Source: Ciona savignyi
Lineage: Eukaryota; Chordata; Ascidiacea; Phlebobranchia; Cionidae
NCBI GenBank assembly: GCA_000149265.1
Contig: CH002567.1
Coordinates: forward strand, 2,822,846-2,886,845
Direction: 5' to 3'
Length of the DNA stretch: 64,000 nucleotides
In this document: positions 1 to 13,821 of the stretch, one piece after another
Layout: each line of letters begins with the position of its first letter
Numbering within the stretch: position 1 is the first letter of the stretch
The notes under the pieces: generated by a model
Databases searched by the model: none
What the model saw: only the letters and a program-made list of their open reading frames with translations
Told to the model about the DNA's origin: nothing
Made by a program: the position numbers and the translations under genes

Positions 1-44
1 CTGTACAAAGTGATTTATTGAGTTGAACGAAAAGTGTATAAAAT

Positions 45-170
45 GACTACATTATATTCGACACGCTGCAATAGCTCGGGTAGTCCGATGGCGGACACGA
101 CGTAATCTAACAGTTACCTGTGGGATAATACCACATCCAGGTTTACTCTCCCCAGGAGGATCTTATTTAT
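45..170 (+). mobile_element. tRNA-derived SINE, 3' fragment
   Basis: This stretch carries the tail half of a SINE family that recurs in the window. It has the 'caacacactgcaatagctc' type block (here cgacacgctgcaatagctcg), then the 'ggtaacccgacgatgg' block, then a degraded tail ending in TTATTTATT. The tRNA-like head is missing, so it is a truncated, old copy. Better copies lie at 12344-12640 (plus) and 49391-49683 (minus). Confidence 0.6.
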
Positions 171-206
171 TATATAAAAACACTTAACAATACAAAAAAC
201 GTGTAG

Positions 207-493
207 TTCTAGCGCAGGGATGTCCAACCTGCGGCCTGCTAGTCATTTTCACTCCAAGTAGTATTTTGAACTTTGAATCTTAGCCTAATTAAAATGTATC
301 AGTCAACTTTGAGGGGCGCAGTAATAGTAGGCTATAAAGTATGGGAGCAACAGGAAGATTATATATAGCTATACTGGTTTTTAATTGTTTCTTTATGTAC
401 CCATTTTTCTTGAAATGTTCTGCGGCCCATTGAATTATTTCAAGTGACAATGCGGCCCACTACAATAAAATGTTGGACATCCCTGTTCTAGCG
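207..493. mobile_element. Non-autonomous hAT-type MITE with 8-bp target duplication
   Basis: The element proper is 215-485 (271 bp). It starts CAGGGATGTCCAAC and ends GTTGGACATCCCTG, a perfect 14-bp terminal inverted repeat. It is flanked on both sides by the same octamer TTCTAGCG (207-214 and 486-493). An 8-bp target duplication and CAGGG-type ends are hallmarks of the hAT superfamily. The inside has several TGCGGCC(C) subterminal motifs in both orientations and no coding potential, so it must have been moved by a transposase encoded elsewhere. The perfect duplication suggests a fairly recent insertion. Confidence 0.85.
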
Positions 494-544
494 TATTGAT
501 AGAAACATTTTTTAATATAATATTGTATTGGTGAAAAATTTCGC

Positions 545-655
545 TTGGCCGAATAACTAGGTGGCTTAGCGAGTCGCTTTTCATGCGAAGGTTCGTAGGC
601 TGTTAGGTCGCTAGGCTGGTCGGTTGTGTCATTGGTCAAGGGATTTAGTTGTGTC
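545..655 (+). mobile_element. tRNA-derived SINE, head fragment
   Basis: The block resembles the 5' part of the local SINE family: a box-A-like GGTGGCTTAGCGAGTCGC, a 'cttttcatgcgaaggttcg' segment, then 'gtcggttgtgtcattggtcaag', which matches the family's 'gtcggttgtgtccttgggcaa'. The 3' half is absent. It lies downstream of the SHOC2 3' end. Confidence 0.55.
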
Positions 656-1711
656 CTTCATTTTTTAAAAAATAAATCAAGATTATCACAATTACAGAAC
701 TGATTACTTAAAAAGTCCGTGACGCTTTCTTTAATCTGAAAATGAAGATGCAAGCTTGAAACAACGAACCAATTTGGGTGACTAGAGAGCCAGTCAATTT
801 ATTATTTCTCGCAAACTACGATAGCATGTAAAACCGTCGCGACCGTTTTAACACGGAGTTGTCCATCAGTTTCGCCAGACATGCTGGACACTTAACGGTA
901 AAAAAAGTTAATTAGTGCATACATTAAGAGGACAAAATGGCGACCACGAATGTTTGGCAACACATAATGGAAGTGACTTTCTGTCACTGCCGCAGTGATT
1001 GGAGAAAGGGCGAAATGTCTTGCCAGTCGAAGATAAATTTCATGTTTTGATACTTCGAATACAGTATTTTAGAGTACAAGTCGGAATTGTTGAAAATGCT
1101 TGGAATAGAACAAAACTGGGGAAAACTACCACGCGTTAATAATCTGAAAACTTAAAAGGTGAGAAAAACTTAGGTTTATATAACTTACAAAATCAGAATT
1201 TACAACAAGTTTAGCTTGAATGCGAAAAAAATGAAACACTTTTTGGGTTATCAAAATTAGAGCTTTTGACAAGACACTGTGGGGAAAACAAGTTCCGATC
1301 TGTGTCTTATGCGATAATGGAAAAGAAAACTAATTCATTAAAATGCAGAAACAAAGATGGAAGAATAAAAGGCCAGGTCTGGGTAAAAATGCCTTGAACA
1401 AAAAGCATGATTCAAATAGCCGTGCAATAAAAAGAGAGCAATGGAAAAAGATAGAATGTTGAAATGAATGAGAAAGTCAACTGTGGATTCAACTGCTCCT
1501 GCGACCTCATATATTTTTATGTGAATATTATTGGGAGTTATTGGCAAGATGAAATGAAAGGGATTTTGTCAGTGAAGACATAATACTTGTGCCAGGAAGA
1601 GAGTGTGTACGGATAATGATTTCGTGCAGTTGTGAAAAAAAAATATAGGACGGTGTCGTCTGTAAGCGTCTGCAGTGGTAAATTGATGAATTACTGATGT
1701 GTAATGTGTTC
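656..1711. other. SHOC2 3' UTR / downstream spacer
   Basis: No coding sequence was recognised between the SINE fragment and the SHOC2 stop codon. The part nearest 1711 should be SHOC2 3' UTR on the minus strand. No single poly(A) signal could be chosen with confidence. Short open frames here have no recognisable protein character. Confidence 0.4.
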
Positions 1712-4700
1712 TTACACCATGGTTCGGTACGGGCCTTGCACACGAAGATACTGCATTATCGTGCTGGGCCCTCCTTCCACTGCGAGAGTTGGAATCTGTG
1801 ACAGTGGGCAGTCCTCTACTGACATCAACGCAAGTTTCGTGCACAGCGCAAGCTCAAATGGAAGTACTTGCAGTGGGTTGTCATTTAGATAAAGCTCCTC
1901 CAAACTTTTGAGATTACCTGAAGAGAAACACCATTGTCATTATTTCAAACATAATTATAGTTCAGAAGATACCACAATAAGGCATATAGGACTTAAAGTT
2001 ATTCAGTTATATCATGTATGTTTTAACTTTCCCTGAGAATTAAAATCTAATTCTACAAGAAAACTTTTGTAATAAAATTTAATTGCATAGATTTTAAATA
2101 AACATAGGGAATTTATAAAAGTGTATAAACTGTATACCAGTAAAAAATATAAATATAGCATAGTGAATGTTTAAGCCTATTTGGTTAAATGAAAAAGACA
2201 GCTTCATTTAATTAACTGAAAACACAATGTACACTAAATCTGTAATTTAATCACAAGCGAAGGAAACTCAATGAAACCAAAAACACAGGAATTTCCTAAG
2301 TGGCAGACAGGATGAGCAACCAAAAGTGGGCAAACGGAACAATGAAGACTGGTTTATCCTAAGCTAATGGAGTGGAATCAACTGGAACGGTTAAAATCAC
2401 AGGTGTCTTTGAATTTACGGCAACATAATGGCGGATTTATGGTTTTATGTATGCATGCTACCATGTCCGCATAATATATTTTCAATACGGATAATTCAAA
2501 ACTAATTTAATTTTTTTATGGAATGTTAAGTATGAATACCTGTACATACCAAAAGCAAAGTGATATACTGTCAATACTGATATAGAAATATATAAGAACA
2601 TGAATTAAACACAACAAATAAAAGTATATTATATAAAAAACAAAGCCACAGTAGTTACACGCAATCACATTACAGTTTGTTAATTACTGGTTTAACACCA
2701 TAAGAGTAATTACTAAAGCATGTTTGGTACCATCTTTTTAATGATTCTGGCAGGAAAGTTTATTCCAAAAAAGATTAGATATAATTAAATATTACAATTC
2801 TTCCATTAGTCATATATATACTTTTCTTTAACAAATTAGTACTAAAAATGAATTTTGCTTGCTCTTTTCTCTTTTAAGTCCATTTCAGAGCTATTTTAAA
2901 TTCTATAATATTACTGAAAACCCAAGAGATAAGTACACCCCTAGAATCAGGCCATTGGGTTTGGTGGTTTGATCACAGGACCAAATTAAGGTCATCATTA
3001 TTTCATGGGCACTAATGAGCCAAATTTGAACAAAGCAATCCATAGTGAATGAAAATGAAACGTCAGTCATTCTTGTTTTGATTAAACTTTACAAAGAAAA
3101 ATGGTTCTCTTACTTAATCAGAAATACACGCATTGGGTTGTCGAATGTAATAAGTGTTTTTGTATAAAGTGACCATATTTTGTAGTTAACTGAATTAAAT
3201 TAGACAGCATAAGACTTTAAAATGGGATATTTCTGTGCTCTTTGATAAAATAAATTAATTTGACAAATATATATAAACTAGATAGTAAACATAAACACAG
3301 TTGTAAATGTTTAATTGATATTTATGTCCAATATAGAAAACAAAAGTGAAACAGGGACCACTCTAATTTGTCAACATGTTTTATGGCCATATTCATTTTT
3401 TTTTGATATTATAAAAAGAATACATGGCTGTAATTGACAGTATGAACCAATGGATTCAACAGGGTTAAAGCAATCTTTGTTAAATGCCTTTTAATAGCAC
3501 ACTTAAATGGCAGGTGATAGCTTTTAAAGATCCAACGTACTTTAGGATAAATAAATCATTTTTATATTTAAACTGGGCAAATAATAAAGAGTATTGTAGA
3601 GCTGACTGTTCATGATTGCCATTATATACAAAAGTAGTAATTATTATTATTTATACTTTTTATGCTTTATTTTTGGTCATCTGATGACTCAGTCTAAATC
3701 AATGACAAATCACCATTGCGAATTTCCCTGACAGATAAAACAGATTCTGACCTATTTCATTAGGCAGATCTCTCATTTGGTTTTCGCCTACGGCAAGAAC
3801 TGTCAGGTTGGCAAGGTGGCCAAGACCTCTAGGAAGCACAGTCAACTTGTTGCCTTGAAGTTTCAACTTCCGTAACTGAAAAAATTAATAGTAAACAAAG
3901 GGGAATTGTATATATAATCAAAAAGATATTTCGCCATCAAAGCTGTTGCTACAAATTTCAATACAATTTATATTGATCAAAACATACCTGGGTGAGGTGT
4001 TCGATTTCAGACGGTAGAGATTCCAGGTTGTTCTCTTCAAGATCCAGGCATTGTAGGTTGACAAGTTGGCCAATTGTGGATGGTATTTTCCTCAAAAGAT
4101 TGTTACTGACCATAAGGACCTATGTATTAAAACAGATAAGGACATAAAAAATTAAATTTTGCTGTGTTTGAAATTTTTGAAGGTACATGCATATATCTTA
4201 AAAAGTTGACTTGGCTAGATAAATTGTACAGGAATATATATTTTTCCTTTGTTTCACTCACAATTTTATTTTTTATCACCAGCTGCATGTAACTACGAAA
4301 ACAAAACACAAAGAAAGCCCCTTTAATATTTTACGAGTGTTTGATTGTTTTACCACAGCAGTCATTCAGGTAAAAAACTCATCACATAAATTATTTAATA
4401 GAACCATATAAACATATCGTTTAACATCTTTCTATTACAAAGTCAGTTTTATTTTTAAAACATACCGAGATAATTGCTTACAGTTTTTTTCTGTAAAACT
4501 GACCCAATTTAAAATTTTTTGGCCAAATCTATCTTTGTAAAAATGTGATGAAAATTGAAATCCATACTAACAACTAAAAACACATAATTGGTAGACTTGA
4601 TAATTATACCTGCAACCCATTGTTTCTATATAATTCATGCATCATCGATTAAAACTAATTATAGTATCTGTTAAACTTCTCGTGCATATGGTTTGTATTA

Positions 4701-7700
4701 GCAAAACCGCTTTTTTTCATTGTTTATCTACTGCAATTATGTTCCTATGTAATCACCCTAAAAGTTTATAGGCTATATCAAACAGCATTATATAAACTTA
4801 AAAATAAATTAAGAGAATACTACAAAATGTGAAGAAAATTGTAACCTAATTTCCAAATTTTATTATTTTTCAACTCTGTCTCAATATATATGGGAACACA
4901 ACATAAAAAATGCAAGAGGGATTGATTTTTACCATGTCAAAAACAATTATTCAGGCAATTGGCTTAGCTCCACCAATTCGGAGTCTTGCAGAAAAGGTTT
5001 TTCATGTTGTTGCTTTATAGCTTGCACATTATAAATTTAAAAAAATATGAGATCATTTTTGCTTAAATGTTCTTACAAAAGGAACCTTTTTGGTACCTAC
5101 TATTTATTTGTTAACATAAATTGAAAACCGTAAATAATCACAACAACACTTGCAAATGTTACATTTACCAGGAAATATAAGAACAGCCGTAATGCTCACG
5201 CACCAATGTTTTGATAACATACATCAAGCTATATAGGCAGAGAAAGATTATATTTCTTTGGAACAAATACTAATTTTTTTATTGAAGAGTGAGAAATATA
5301 TTAATTACTTCATAAGAAATAAAAAATGTTTTATTGATGTACATATACCGCCAACAATTAATAATCTAACAAAAATGGTGAATTATTGGCTTTTAGCAAC
5401 TATATTTGAATGCTCTATATACGAGGCTAAGAATGGCATTCTAGAAATGCAGAAAACAAAACAAAGGCACACGCCAATCATGTGCAATACTGAGAACAAT
5501 AAGAGCTTTGTAATCTCCTAATGGCATAATTACAGAACAGGATTTCATGCTGCTTTAAAATTAGTTTCAATTCATAGTATGCACTAAAATATTATGATTT
5601 AAACTGAATACTGTAGAGATTGTTGATTTTTAAATTAAAAATGACCACAATCACAAATTACAGGGACAACATTTACAAATTTTAGGAATCTTAACAAAAT
5701 AAAATAATGCAGTTTTGCATCACTGACAATTGACCATAAACAGTTCCTTTACCTGCAAAGATTGGAGTTTCCCAATATCATCAGGCAACCTTGTGAGCTG
5801 GTTTGAATTGAGGCAGAGTTCCACCATGCTTGTCCAGGAGCCGGCATCCAGAGGTAGTGATGTGAGCTGGTTGCTTCGCATGTTTAGCGTAGACAGATGG
5901 GTCGCTCGGGAAAATATTTCGAAAGGAATCCTGTCAACCTGTGTGGGACATTATAAAAAAGAATATAAATTTGTATCATTATATGCCCAGTTTGTCACTT
6001 TTAAAATATATACTTGAAAAATAGTTTTCTTAGGGTCTAAATGATATAAGATGTACACTTCTACATTTAAGAAACTTTTACCACTGCAAAGTAGAATACA
6101 AGATTACTGATGTTTCAACCACAGTGCTTATTTTCACAGCTTAAACAAAAAAAGAGCTCCCAGCAGCGAAATGTGCTAATTAGTGACTGAATAAATTATA
6201 ATAAAGAAAAATTCAAAGACACACCTCCCGTTTAAAATTACACGTCAACATGTGAGATAATGCCTAAAAATAGAGACACTTCTGTGTAACAATCGAAACT
6301 TTAACCTGTTTTTAAATTTGGACACGCCCAAGTTCACTTGTAAATTAACACGTTGTCATTCTGACAGGTAACAATTAAACGGTGCACATTTACTTGAAAT
6401 TTTAGCCTTCAGCAACTTAAGATATAATAGGTACCTTTTTCAAGGAAAAACTATTATATCGACAACCAGAATTCAGGAAATTGTAAATCGATATTAAACT
6501 TGTTAAATAAATGTTAAGTGTGCAAGATGGAAAATGTTTGTGTACGTTCGAAGCCCGAAATTCCAGATGTATGTAAAAAAAACCGCACTACAAACACTCA
6601 AATGTCTATATGCACTTTAAAATATGTTCAAGATATACCTTACACTGTATATTTTATTCATTAGTAAAAAGTGATGTACAAGGCTATGTGTACTGCCAAA
6701 TCTTAGTTGCTGTCTAGCTATGTGCTGTAAGTTCATGTGAATACCGCGGCAAAAAAGAAACGACAAATTTTTATTGATCAAGACAAACAAAAAAAATTTA
6801 TTAGCCCAAACCCTGGTCCCAATAACTGGTTTCAGGGACATTTTCAATAAAATTGCCTTAATTATGTGCAGAGTGCAGGAGGCAAAGCAACAGTCAGGTA
6901 GAACATTAAAGTTTAATGAGTTGTGTGGTAAAGTGTACTTAGCACACAGTGGAACAATTTGACAGAAAAATACCGCAAAGAAATGCCAATATAAATGTCA
7001 AGTAGGTCTCTGGTATGTATACAGTGTAATAACCAAAGCACAAGACTTTGGCATTATTACAATCAGATACAATCAATCACACACAGCATAAATCGCTTAC
7101 AAAATACAGGTCATATAAACCAACCAAAATAGGTATAATTAACTTCAGTTTGATTAATTTCCAGAGCATAAGTGACGACACAGTTGAGCTATGGTATAAA
7201 CATAGATAGTTTTACAAAATATATTCATACACCCAAGAGTATGCTTTTTCGTTTGGAAATTTGATAGTAGAATTAAGTTTTTTAACATCTCGGTAAAGAA
7301 AACATGCTGATTTTCTAATTTAAAAAAATTTATTGCCATAAACAAAAATTTAACAGTTAAACTTTCAATGTATATAACTAACAAAAATCATCTATGTCCC
7401 AAATTATTTTAATAATGTTATCACATAAGGGGAATTATGTTGCAAACAACAAATTGCACCATCCACCAATGACTTATCCTTTCAACACTTGTTATTGTCC
7501 GTTGTTATGGCACAATTAAAAAACCTGTGGCGAGGATTACTCATGCTAACCAACATGTGAGTATTACTCACCTAACTTTTGCCCCTACATACGTAGTTAG
7601 TAGCATTACTTTATAATATATACCAGCAAAATGTGTAGGGATAAGCATTTCACTAAATCAAGATCGGTTTCCAACATTTTTATAATATAAAAAACTGATG

Positions 7701-10473
7701 AATATAAAAATGAATGACAGCAATTTATTATACTTAAAAGAAAAAATGGTGTACAAATGTGTTCACAAACCTGATTGTGCTCCATGTTTAAGGTAACCAG
7801 TGAGGTAAACTGAGAAGGGCCACCAACAGGGTAAGATAAAAATTTATTCCGTGCCAAGGTTAAACTTGTCAAATTGGTTAAACTGCTTAGGAAACCCTAG
7901 AAAAGAGGAAACAATTTTTTACATAAGGTTTAACAAAAGTATCTGGTACTGTTTAACTAAGATGGATAGTCATTAACAAGTATACAATCTTCCTTCATTT
8001 GCACAAATACATTATGATGACCCCGAAGTCTTATTTGTTCCATAATCACTATCATGAACACACAATTCTAAATTCAATACAAATTTCTGGCATTTCTATA
8101 ATACCAGTCCTTATGGCACTTTTGTTAAAAGAAATGACCACAATAAAATCCCACTTACGTCGGGAAGAGATTCAATATCATTGTTCTCAAGGTTGAGGTC
8201 ATCTAATAAAACACAGTTTTGAAGGGATCGTGGTAAACCAAGAAGGTGGTTGTATTTTAAACCCAAACGATTCAGTTTCACAAGATTGCCTGTAGAAAAT
8301 ATGGCAAAATGTAGAATTTCAGGTCACAATTACCAACACTTAAATCATTTAATATTTATAGGACTATATTTGTTTCAGTAACGTACCTACTTAGTTTACC
8401 GTATTTTCAAAGCATCACTTAGTTATATATTTATATAACTAGCTAGGTCTATACACTGTAGAGAAGTCGGAAAGCCCCATGAAATTAGAAGGAGCGAAAC
8501 TAAAGGCATGATTTGCATACAAATGAAATTATAACAATAGACTAAGATTACCAGTGTCGTACATTTTGATTCTTCTATATTTATAGAATATGGTAAAGTA
8601 AGTGTAATAAAAATTCCAAAAAAAAACAAAATATGGTAACTAAGAAGCAATGAGAAAACACAGACAAAAGGTAGACCTGTGGTAAGATTAACTTGCTTGT
8701 ACACTCCCTTTAATGAAATAATATATCACAATCTATTCCTAGAACTTTACAAGTCATACTAAACAATTTTGAACCTTATTCAATGTAAAGTACCATTTGG
8801 TCTTATATCGCCATAGTCAAAATAAATTAGTAATAGTTATTGAACCGATGTATGTGAAATTAATGACATTAATTTTTATACTGGTAATAGGTAAAACTCT
8901 TAATATATAAAAGCCTATTATATTGTATATATGGACTTTAAAATGATATAACTCTGAACAATGTTAAAATAGATATGTAGACCTACCGACTGACTCCGGC
9001 AATTGTGTGAGACGATTGTACTGCAAGTCAAGGAAGGTAACAAGACGACAATTCCCAATCTCTTCTGGGATTTCTTTCAGTTCATTATAAGAGACATCAA
9101 TTGTTACGAGTTGGGTTAATTTGCCTGGATAAAAATTGTATTATAAATTATAATTATAGCCGTCATAAAAACAATTAACACAATGCTTTATAGAAACAAG
9201 TTACCTAAAATAGACACAGAATATTACAACTCTTAACTTCAGTTAAAGTTAGTAAAAATATAGGCTATAAGAGCATACCGGTAGTTATAGAACAATAGGC
9301 CTACACAACACTGAAAGTTATTAGTAGTTATGCCATATTGCAGGTTTTTTGGTCACAAGTCATAGTGATACAACAGCAATAAATTGGAGGTGGCAAAACT
9401 GATTTTAACTGAGCGAAACCACTACTTTTAGTTCAATTATTCTCCTAAAAATGCTTAACAGAATTCATTTTTTTTATAAATTACCTTAATGCGAAACTGT
9501 AAAAAATAAATTAATATATAAAATAAATTGACTACGATAATAAAGACTTTAAAACAGTCCTTACCAATTTCTGATGGGATTTCTCTAACTTTATTTTCAC
9601 GGATAATGAGCTGAGTTAAATTCGATAGATTTTCGATCGCTGGATCAATGGTGGTGATTTTATTGAAACGCAAATATAATTTACGCAGAGACTGCAGCTG
9701 GTATACCACAGGGGGGATTTCTCGAAGTTTATTGTGCCTGACAAAATTAAATTTATTGTGGTTGACCAAATTCCATATTTAAAAAAAAAATACAAGATTT
9801 TCAGTAAAAATAAATCTCTTAACTATTGGTTTGTAAGTATATTAAAAATTAAAAACAAAACAAGATATCTTAATTATGAATAAACCAATTCAATGGTGCA
9901 CCTCCTATAGGCCTAACTACAGTTTAATCGACCTTTATGGACTAGCTATGGCAAAAATTAATATACTTCACATTTTTTCTTTCCAAACCGTTTCATTAAT
10001 TAGAAGAGCATTACGGTATAGATACACCAGTTTAACCTTTGGAGCACTATTATTCCTAATCGGGAATAATATAAAGTCATATAATCGGCAATTTGGAATA
10101 AAATAGAGTTTTACCTTAAATCAAGCATTTTTAACTGAGTCAGGTTTTGCAGGGATGCTGGCAATGTAGTGAGGTGATTTTCGTTTAATGCCAACATCGT
10201 TAGGTTAACGAGTTGTCCAATCTCATCTGGAACTTTTGACAACTTATTCTGGTAGAGAAAAATTTCACTCAGCTGAGTCATGCTTTTGATACTCGTTGAC
10301 AGCGATGTTAAATCGAGTTTACTAAGATCCAGACGAGTGTCCTGATTCTCTTTGCACTTGTTTATTTTCTTGTGCATCTCATGCGCCTTGGCCTTGCTGT
10401 GTTTCTTCATTTTACCCGGTTTACATAGCTGCATGTCTTCGTATTTAACGCTTTTCTTTTTTGAAATCCCATC
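1712..10473 (-). CDS. shoc2: SHOC2 leucine-rich-repeat scaffold protein
   Basis: SHOC2 is a cytosolic scaffold that binds PP1C and MRAS and promotes dephosphorylation of RAF. I place nine coding exons: 10473-10115, 9737-9565, 9124-8987, 8289-8159, 7896-7771, 5938-5753, 4119-3988, 3875-3752 and 1917-1712. All have GT-AG borders, and together they give 1,575 nt, an unbroken frame of 524 residues plus stop. The protein matches human SHOC2 (582 aa) almost end to end. Diagnostic stretches are [38 protein letters not shown] and the terminus QGPYRTMV. About 20 LRRs follow a Lys-rich leader containing [15 protein letters not shown]. The first in-frame ATG in the first exon is at 10434. The open frame, however, continues to the acceptor at 10473 and includes KSVKYED, a possible RVxF-like PP1 motif, so a further 5' exon that I could not place is likely. 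Confidence 0.95.
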
Positions 10474-11931
10474 CTGAAATTTAAAATGTCAATTAGTGTT
10501 AAAGTTTATACAGAAGCAATAACAACATAAAAGGTTCATAATGCAATTGGAGGGTCAGTGTAACATAACACATGGTTGGAAGTAACCCATGTGAACAGTT
10601 AGTATGGTACCAGTATGAGCCAGATTTATTGCGCTCACACCATAGACTACTTTTTTTTCAGGAATTGGGGAGAAAAACTAAGAAATCATGCTGGCGTGGC
10701 GTGACTTACATTTTGTTCAGTTATGTATTTTTGATTATTTTATTTTTTAAGACAATTTCCAAGATTTTAATAATAAAATTTTAAGTTTTAATTACAGCAA
10801 ACAAGGTGGTATTGTTGATGACAGCGTGATACAAAATTTAAAAGTTAGATAGCAATACATTGGTTGACAGTCGATTCACCTCATAGCATTCGTACAATTC
10901 CTATAATTATTATAAGGATCTAGACACCGGTAATCATTCATCCCCTGGGATGAAAAAAATCCATATTTATTAACCCCCCCACACTACGATATATTATGGC
11001 AAGTATAATCCCGTTATTTATGCAAAATGTATTAGCAGTTGCACAAACCTGTTCATTCCCCTCATGCATCTTTATTTGTATTCTTGATTTAACTATACAT
11101 AAATTATTAATATTCCTGTGTAAAATTACAGCCACAAAGTAAAATTATGAGCCAATCCAACCAGCAACATTCAAACTTGATTTATAAGTCACCTGGCAAC
11201 ACAAATAATATTTTTTTTTAAAATAATGTTTTTACAGTAGTTGAGCTTACACTTTAAACAAAGTAGCCAATTATTCAAATAAAAGGTGTTTAAAATCAAA
11301 TCAAACGTATCTGTTGGTAAAACCAAGTGCGATCATCACAAACTATTTATTTCTACAGCTGTGTCTAGACAACAATAATGCAGCAACGTCTATGCAAACT
11401 GCAGCCACCAACGCAATTCAAGCAACAACGTCGCGCATAATAACGCGAACACAGACAACAATATTGCTGACAAAACACAACTCTTTCAGGTAAATGACAA
11501 CCCAACAGCGCTTTCAGTGGATAAAATTAAGGAGCTTCCGTTAGTGGATAAAATATCTAGATGCTAATACGCAGTTGTTAACAGGTTACTGAGGTGGCGA
11601 TGCCGGTCTTGTTTACTTTTTTTTAATTTCTTTATTTTCGTTCAAATTACAAAAACATCGAATAAAACAAATCATGATATAGGAGCAGGAAAATAAGTCA
11701 TAACGATAAGTCGTAAAAATGGTAAATATATACAAGTTTTATTTTTTTTTATCTCATCGACAATCGTCAGACTTCTTGTCCCAACAAAGAAACATAAGAA
11801 TCTAAAAAACAAGTAACTGTCCGCCAGGCGCCAGCTTTTCTTTGCTAAAACAAAACTCGAATAATTCCAGGGTTCGTTTGAATCATCTCAGCGAGTGATC
11901 TGGACGCTTATTCTATTTTTAACAATATTTG
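10474..11931. other. SHOC2 5' flank / first-intron candidate region
   Basis: This is AT-rich DNA with no recognisable coding exon. A good minus-strand donor (GTAAGT read from about 10704) precedes the SHOC2 exon. The sequence upstream of it has an in-frame stop and no ATG, so it could be a 5' UTR exon but not a coding one. No promoter was recognised. Confidence 0.35.
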
Positions 11932-12165
11932 TTGTCCGACAGATTTAGTCTAGTGGTTTAGTGCATCGCCTTTCAGTCGAAGGGTTTCATGTTCAATTCA
12001 ATGGGTTCTACTAAATTGACGGAACGCGTGAATCATACACAACACACTGCAATAGCTTCGGTAACCCGACGATGGGCGCTAGGTGATCTGACGATTGCCC
12101 GTTTGTTAACCTCCTTGGTTTTCCCACTCACGGGATAAACATGAATATCCCAATCCTATTCTACC
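11932..12165 (+). mobile_element. tRNA-derived SINE with internal deletion
   Basis: The head is tRNA-like: TTTAGTCTAGTGGTTTAGTG as box A and a 'catgttcaattc' box-B remnant. It is followed directly by 'aatgggttctactaaattga', 'acaacacactgcaatagctt', the 'cccgacgatgggcgc' block and the tail 'ataaacatgaatatccc'. Compared with 49391-49683 it lacks the segment with 'ggttgtgtccttgggcaa', so it carries an internal deletion of roughly 90 bases. Confidence 0.75.
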
Positions 12166-12343
12166 TTGTTGCATTTTTTTGCCATCTTGTTACAGCGTTT
12201 TAATTTTAAAAACAAGTTTATGAAATGCTGTTCTTAACGGAAATATTTAACAGATATTACTTTGTTCATGGTTAGTTTAATATGTTTTATGATATTCATA
12301 ATTATAGGCTATAGGTCAAGCCGAAATAAATTTTGACGCAGTA

Positions 12344-12640
12344 GTCCGACCGATTAGCTTGATTGGTTAGTGCGTCGCCTTTAAGCCAAAGGGTTGCAGA
12401 TTGGAAACTGGTCGCTAGTTAGTCGGTTGTGTCCTTGGGCAAATCACTTAGCGGACATTGCTTGTAATCAGGGGATTAACGGGTTCTACCGATTCGAAGG
12501 AACGTCTCAACCATCCACAACACACTGCATTAGCTCCAGTAACCCAAAAATGGACGCAAGGTGTGTGTTAACTGTTAATGCCTCTTGAGTTTCCCCATTC
12601 ACGGAGATAAACATGAATAGTCCAGCATCCTTTTTTTATT
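12344..12640 (+). mobile_element. tRNA-derived SINE, near full length
   Basis: A near-complete copy of the family. Box A is TAGCTTGATTGGTTAGTGCG and the box-B region is agattggaaactgg. The unrelated body holds 'gtcggttgtgtccttgggca', 'attaacgggttctaccgatt' and 'acaacacactgcattagct'. The tail is 'gataaacatgaatagtcc' plus a T-rich end. RNA polymerase III box-A/box-B spacing and the conserved tRNA-unrelated body support a SINE rather than a tRNA gene. Confidence 0.8.
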
Positions 12641-12942
12641 CATTTGGGAATGGATAGCTTTATACAATTAAAAAATTAATCAAATGGCACAGTTTCTACA
12701 ACAGCACAAAACCAAGTAATACAAATATAATTCTTATATAAGTTAACGTGTTTTTTTGCAAAACGTAATGTTTACAAAAAAGTAAAAGTTTATATACTAT
12801 TTGCAGTGGCTCAAATGATACACCTTTTTTTTATTTTCACTGGGTTGAGTTTCGAATTTATGATAGGCACCGCACTAAGTTTAGACAAAAAATATAGCAC
12901 CATGTGTTGTTAACGGTATGGTCATATGTATCAATAAGCGTC

Positions 12943-12945
<3 letters not shown>

Positions 12946-12976
<31 letters not shown>
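12946..12976. repeat. (AT)n microsatellite
   Basis: About 15 uninterrupted AT dinucleotides. It lies in the spacer between SHOC2 and the phosphatase gene. Confidence 0.95.
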
Positions 12977-12979
<3 letters not shown>

Positions 12980-13821
12980 TATACATATCACTTAGTGTCA
13001 TTTACTAGCTCTTTATCACACACATCTAAAAAGGTCATATTTATTGAAATCGGTTATGTGCGTTTTAATCACTGAATGTTTATTGTTCAGGTTCGATTCC
13101 GCTCTTTCATCCAAGTGACAAATGTACATGTGTCGATGCAAACCAATGTGCCCGAAATATTTATAGTAACATATTAAGAGATAAGTCGTGCTTCTGATAT
13201 GTTGGATTGCACGTCTTCAATCGGAAAATAGAGAATAAAAGGAATTTTGGTAAAGTTTAAGTGGGTACCTGCATACCCACGTCTAGAGGGCACTGTATCA
13301 GCCGGCCAGTATGATGTTTTTACTTGTCATTTATCTCAAGTCCACTGTCGAGTAGCCAGGCCCCAATAAGTGCACTTGGGCAAATGAAAAGAATCTTCAA
13401 GACCGAACCAATTAAAACTAAACGGCTAGTTCAAAATAACAGAGCCTGTTTGTTGGTTAGGTATCGAAAGATAGGTAAATAGACCGTACCAATTGCATTC
13501 CTTAGAAATGGAAAGCAAATTATACCAGAACAACTTATCGGTAAATCGTCAAAATATCACGTACCAACACCAATAGGGTTGACAAAGTTCGTGTGTTTTT
13601 ATTATTTTAACCTAAGTTACAGAAACGAAACATCATTTAGGTCGTCCCTTTTTAATTCCACTATACATCCCTGAAAAAGCTGAAAGTTTTATGCTTATGT
13701 TTTTATGTCGAGTTTAATCCTTTGTTAAAATCGATACTAGACACTCTGCAGTTGAAGTTTTAAGTGTCAGTGAGTACCGCCATCATAGCATGGGCAATAT
13801 TTCTGATCGATTGTTTCCAAC

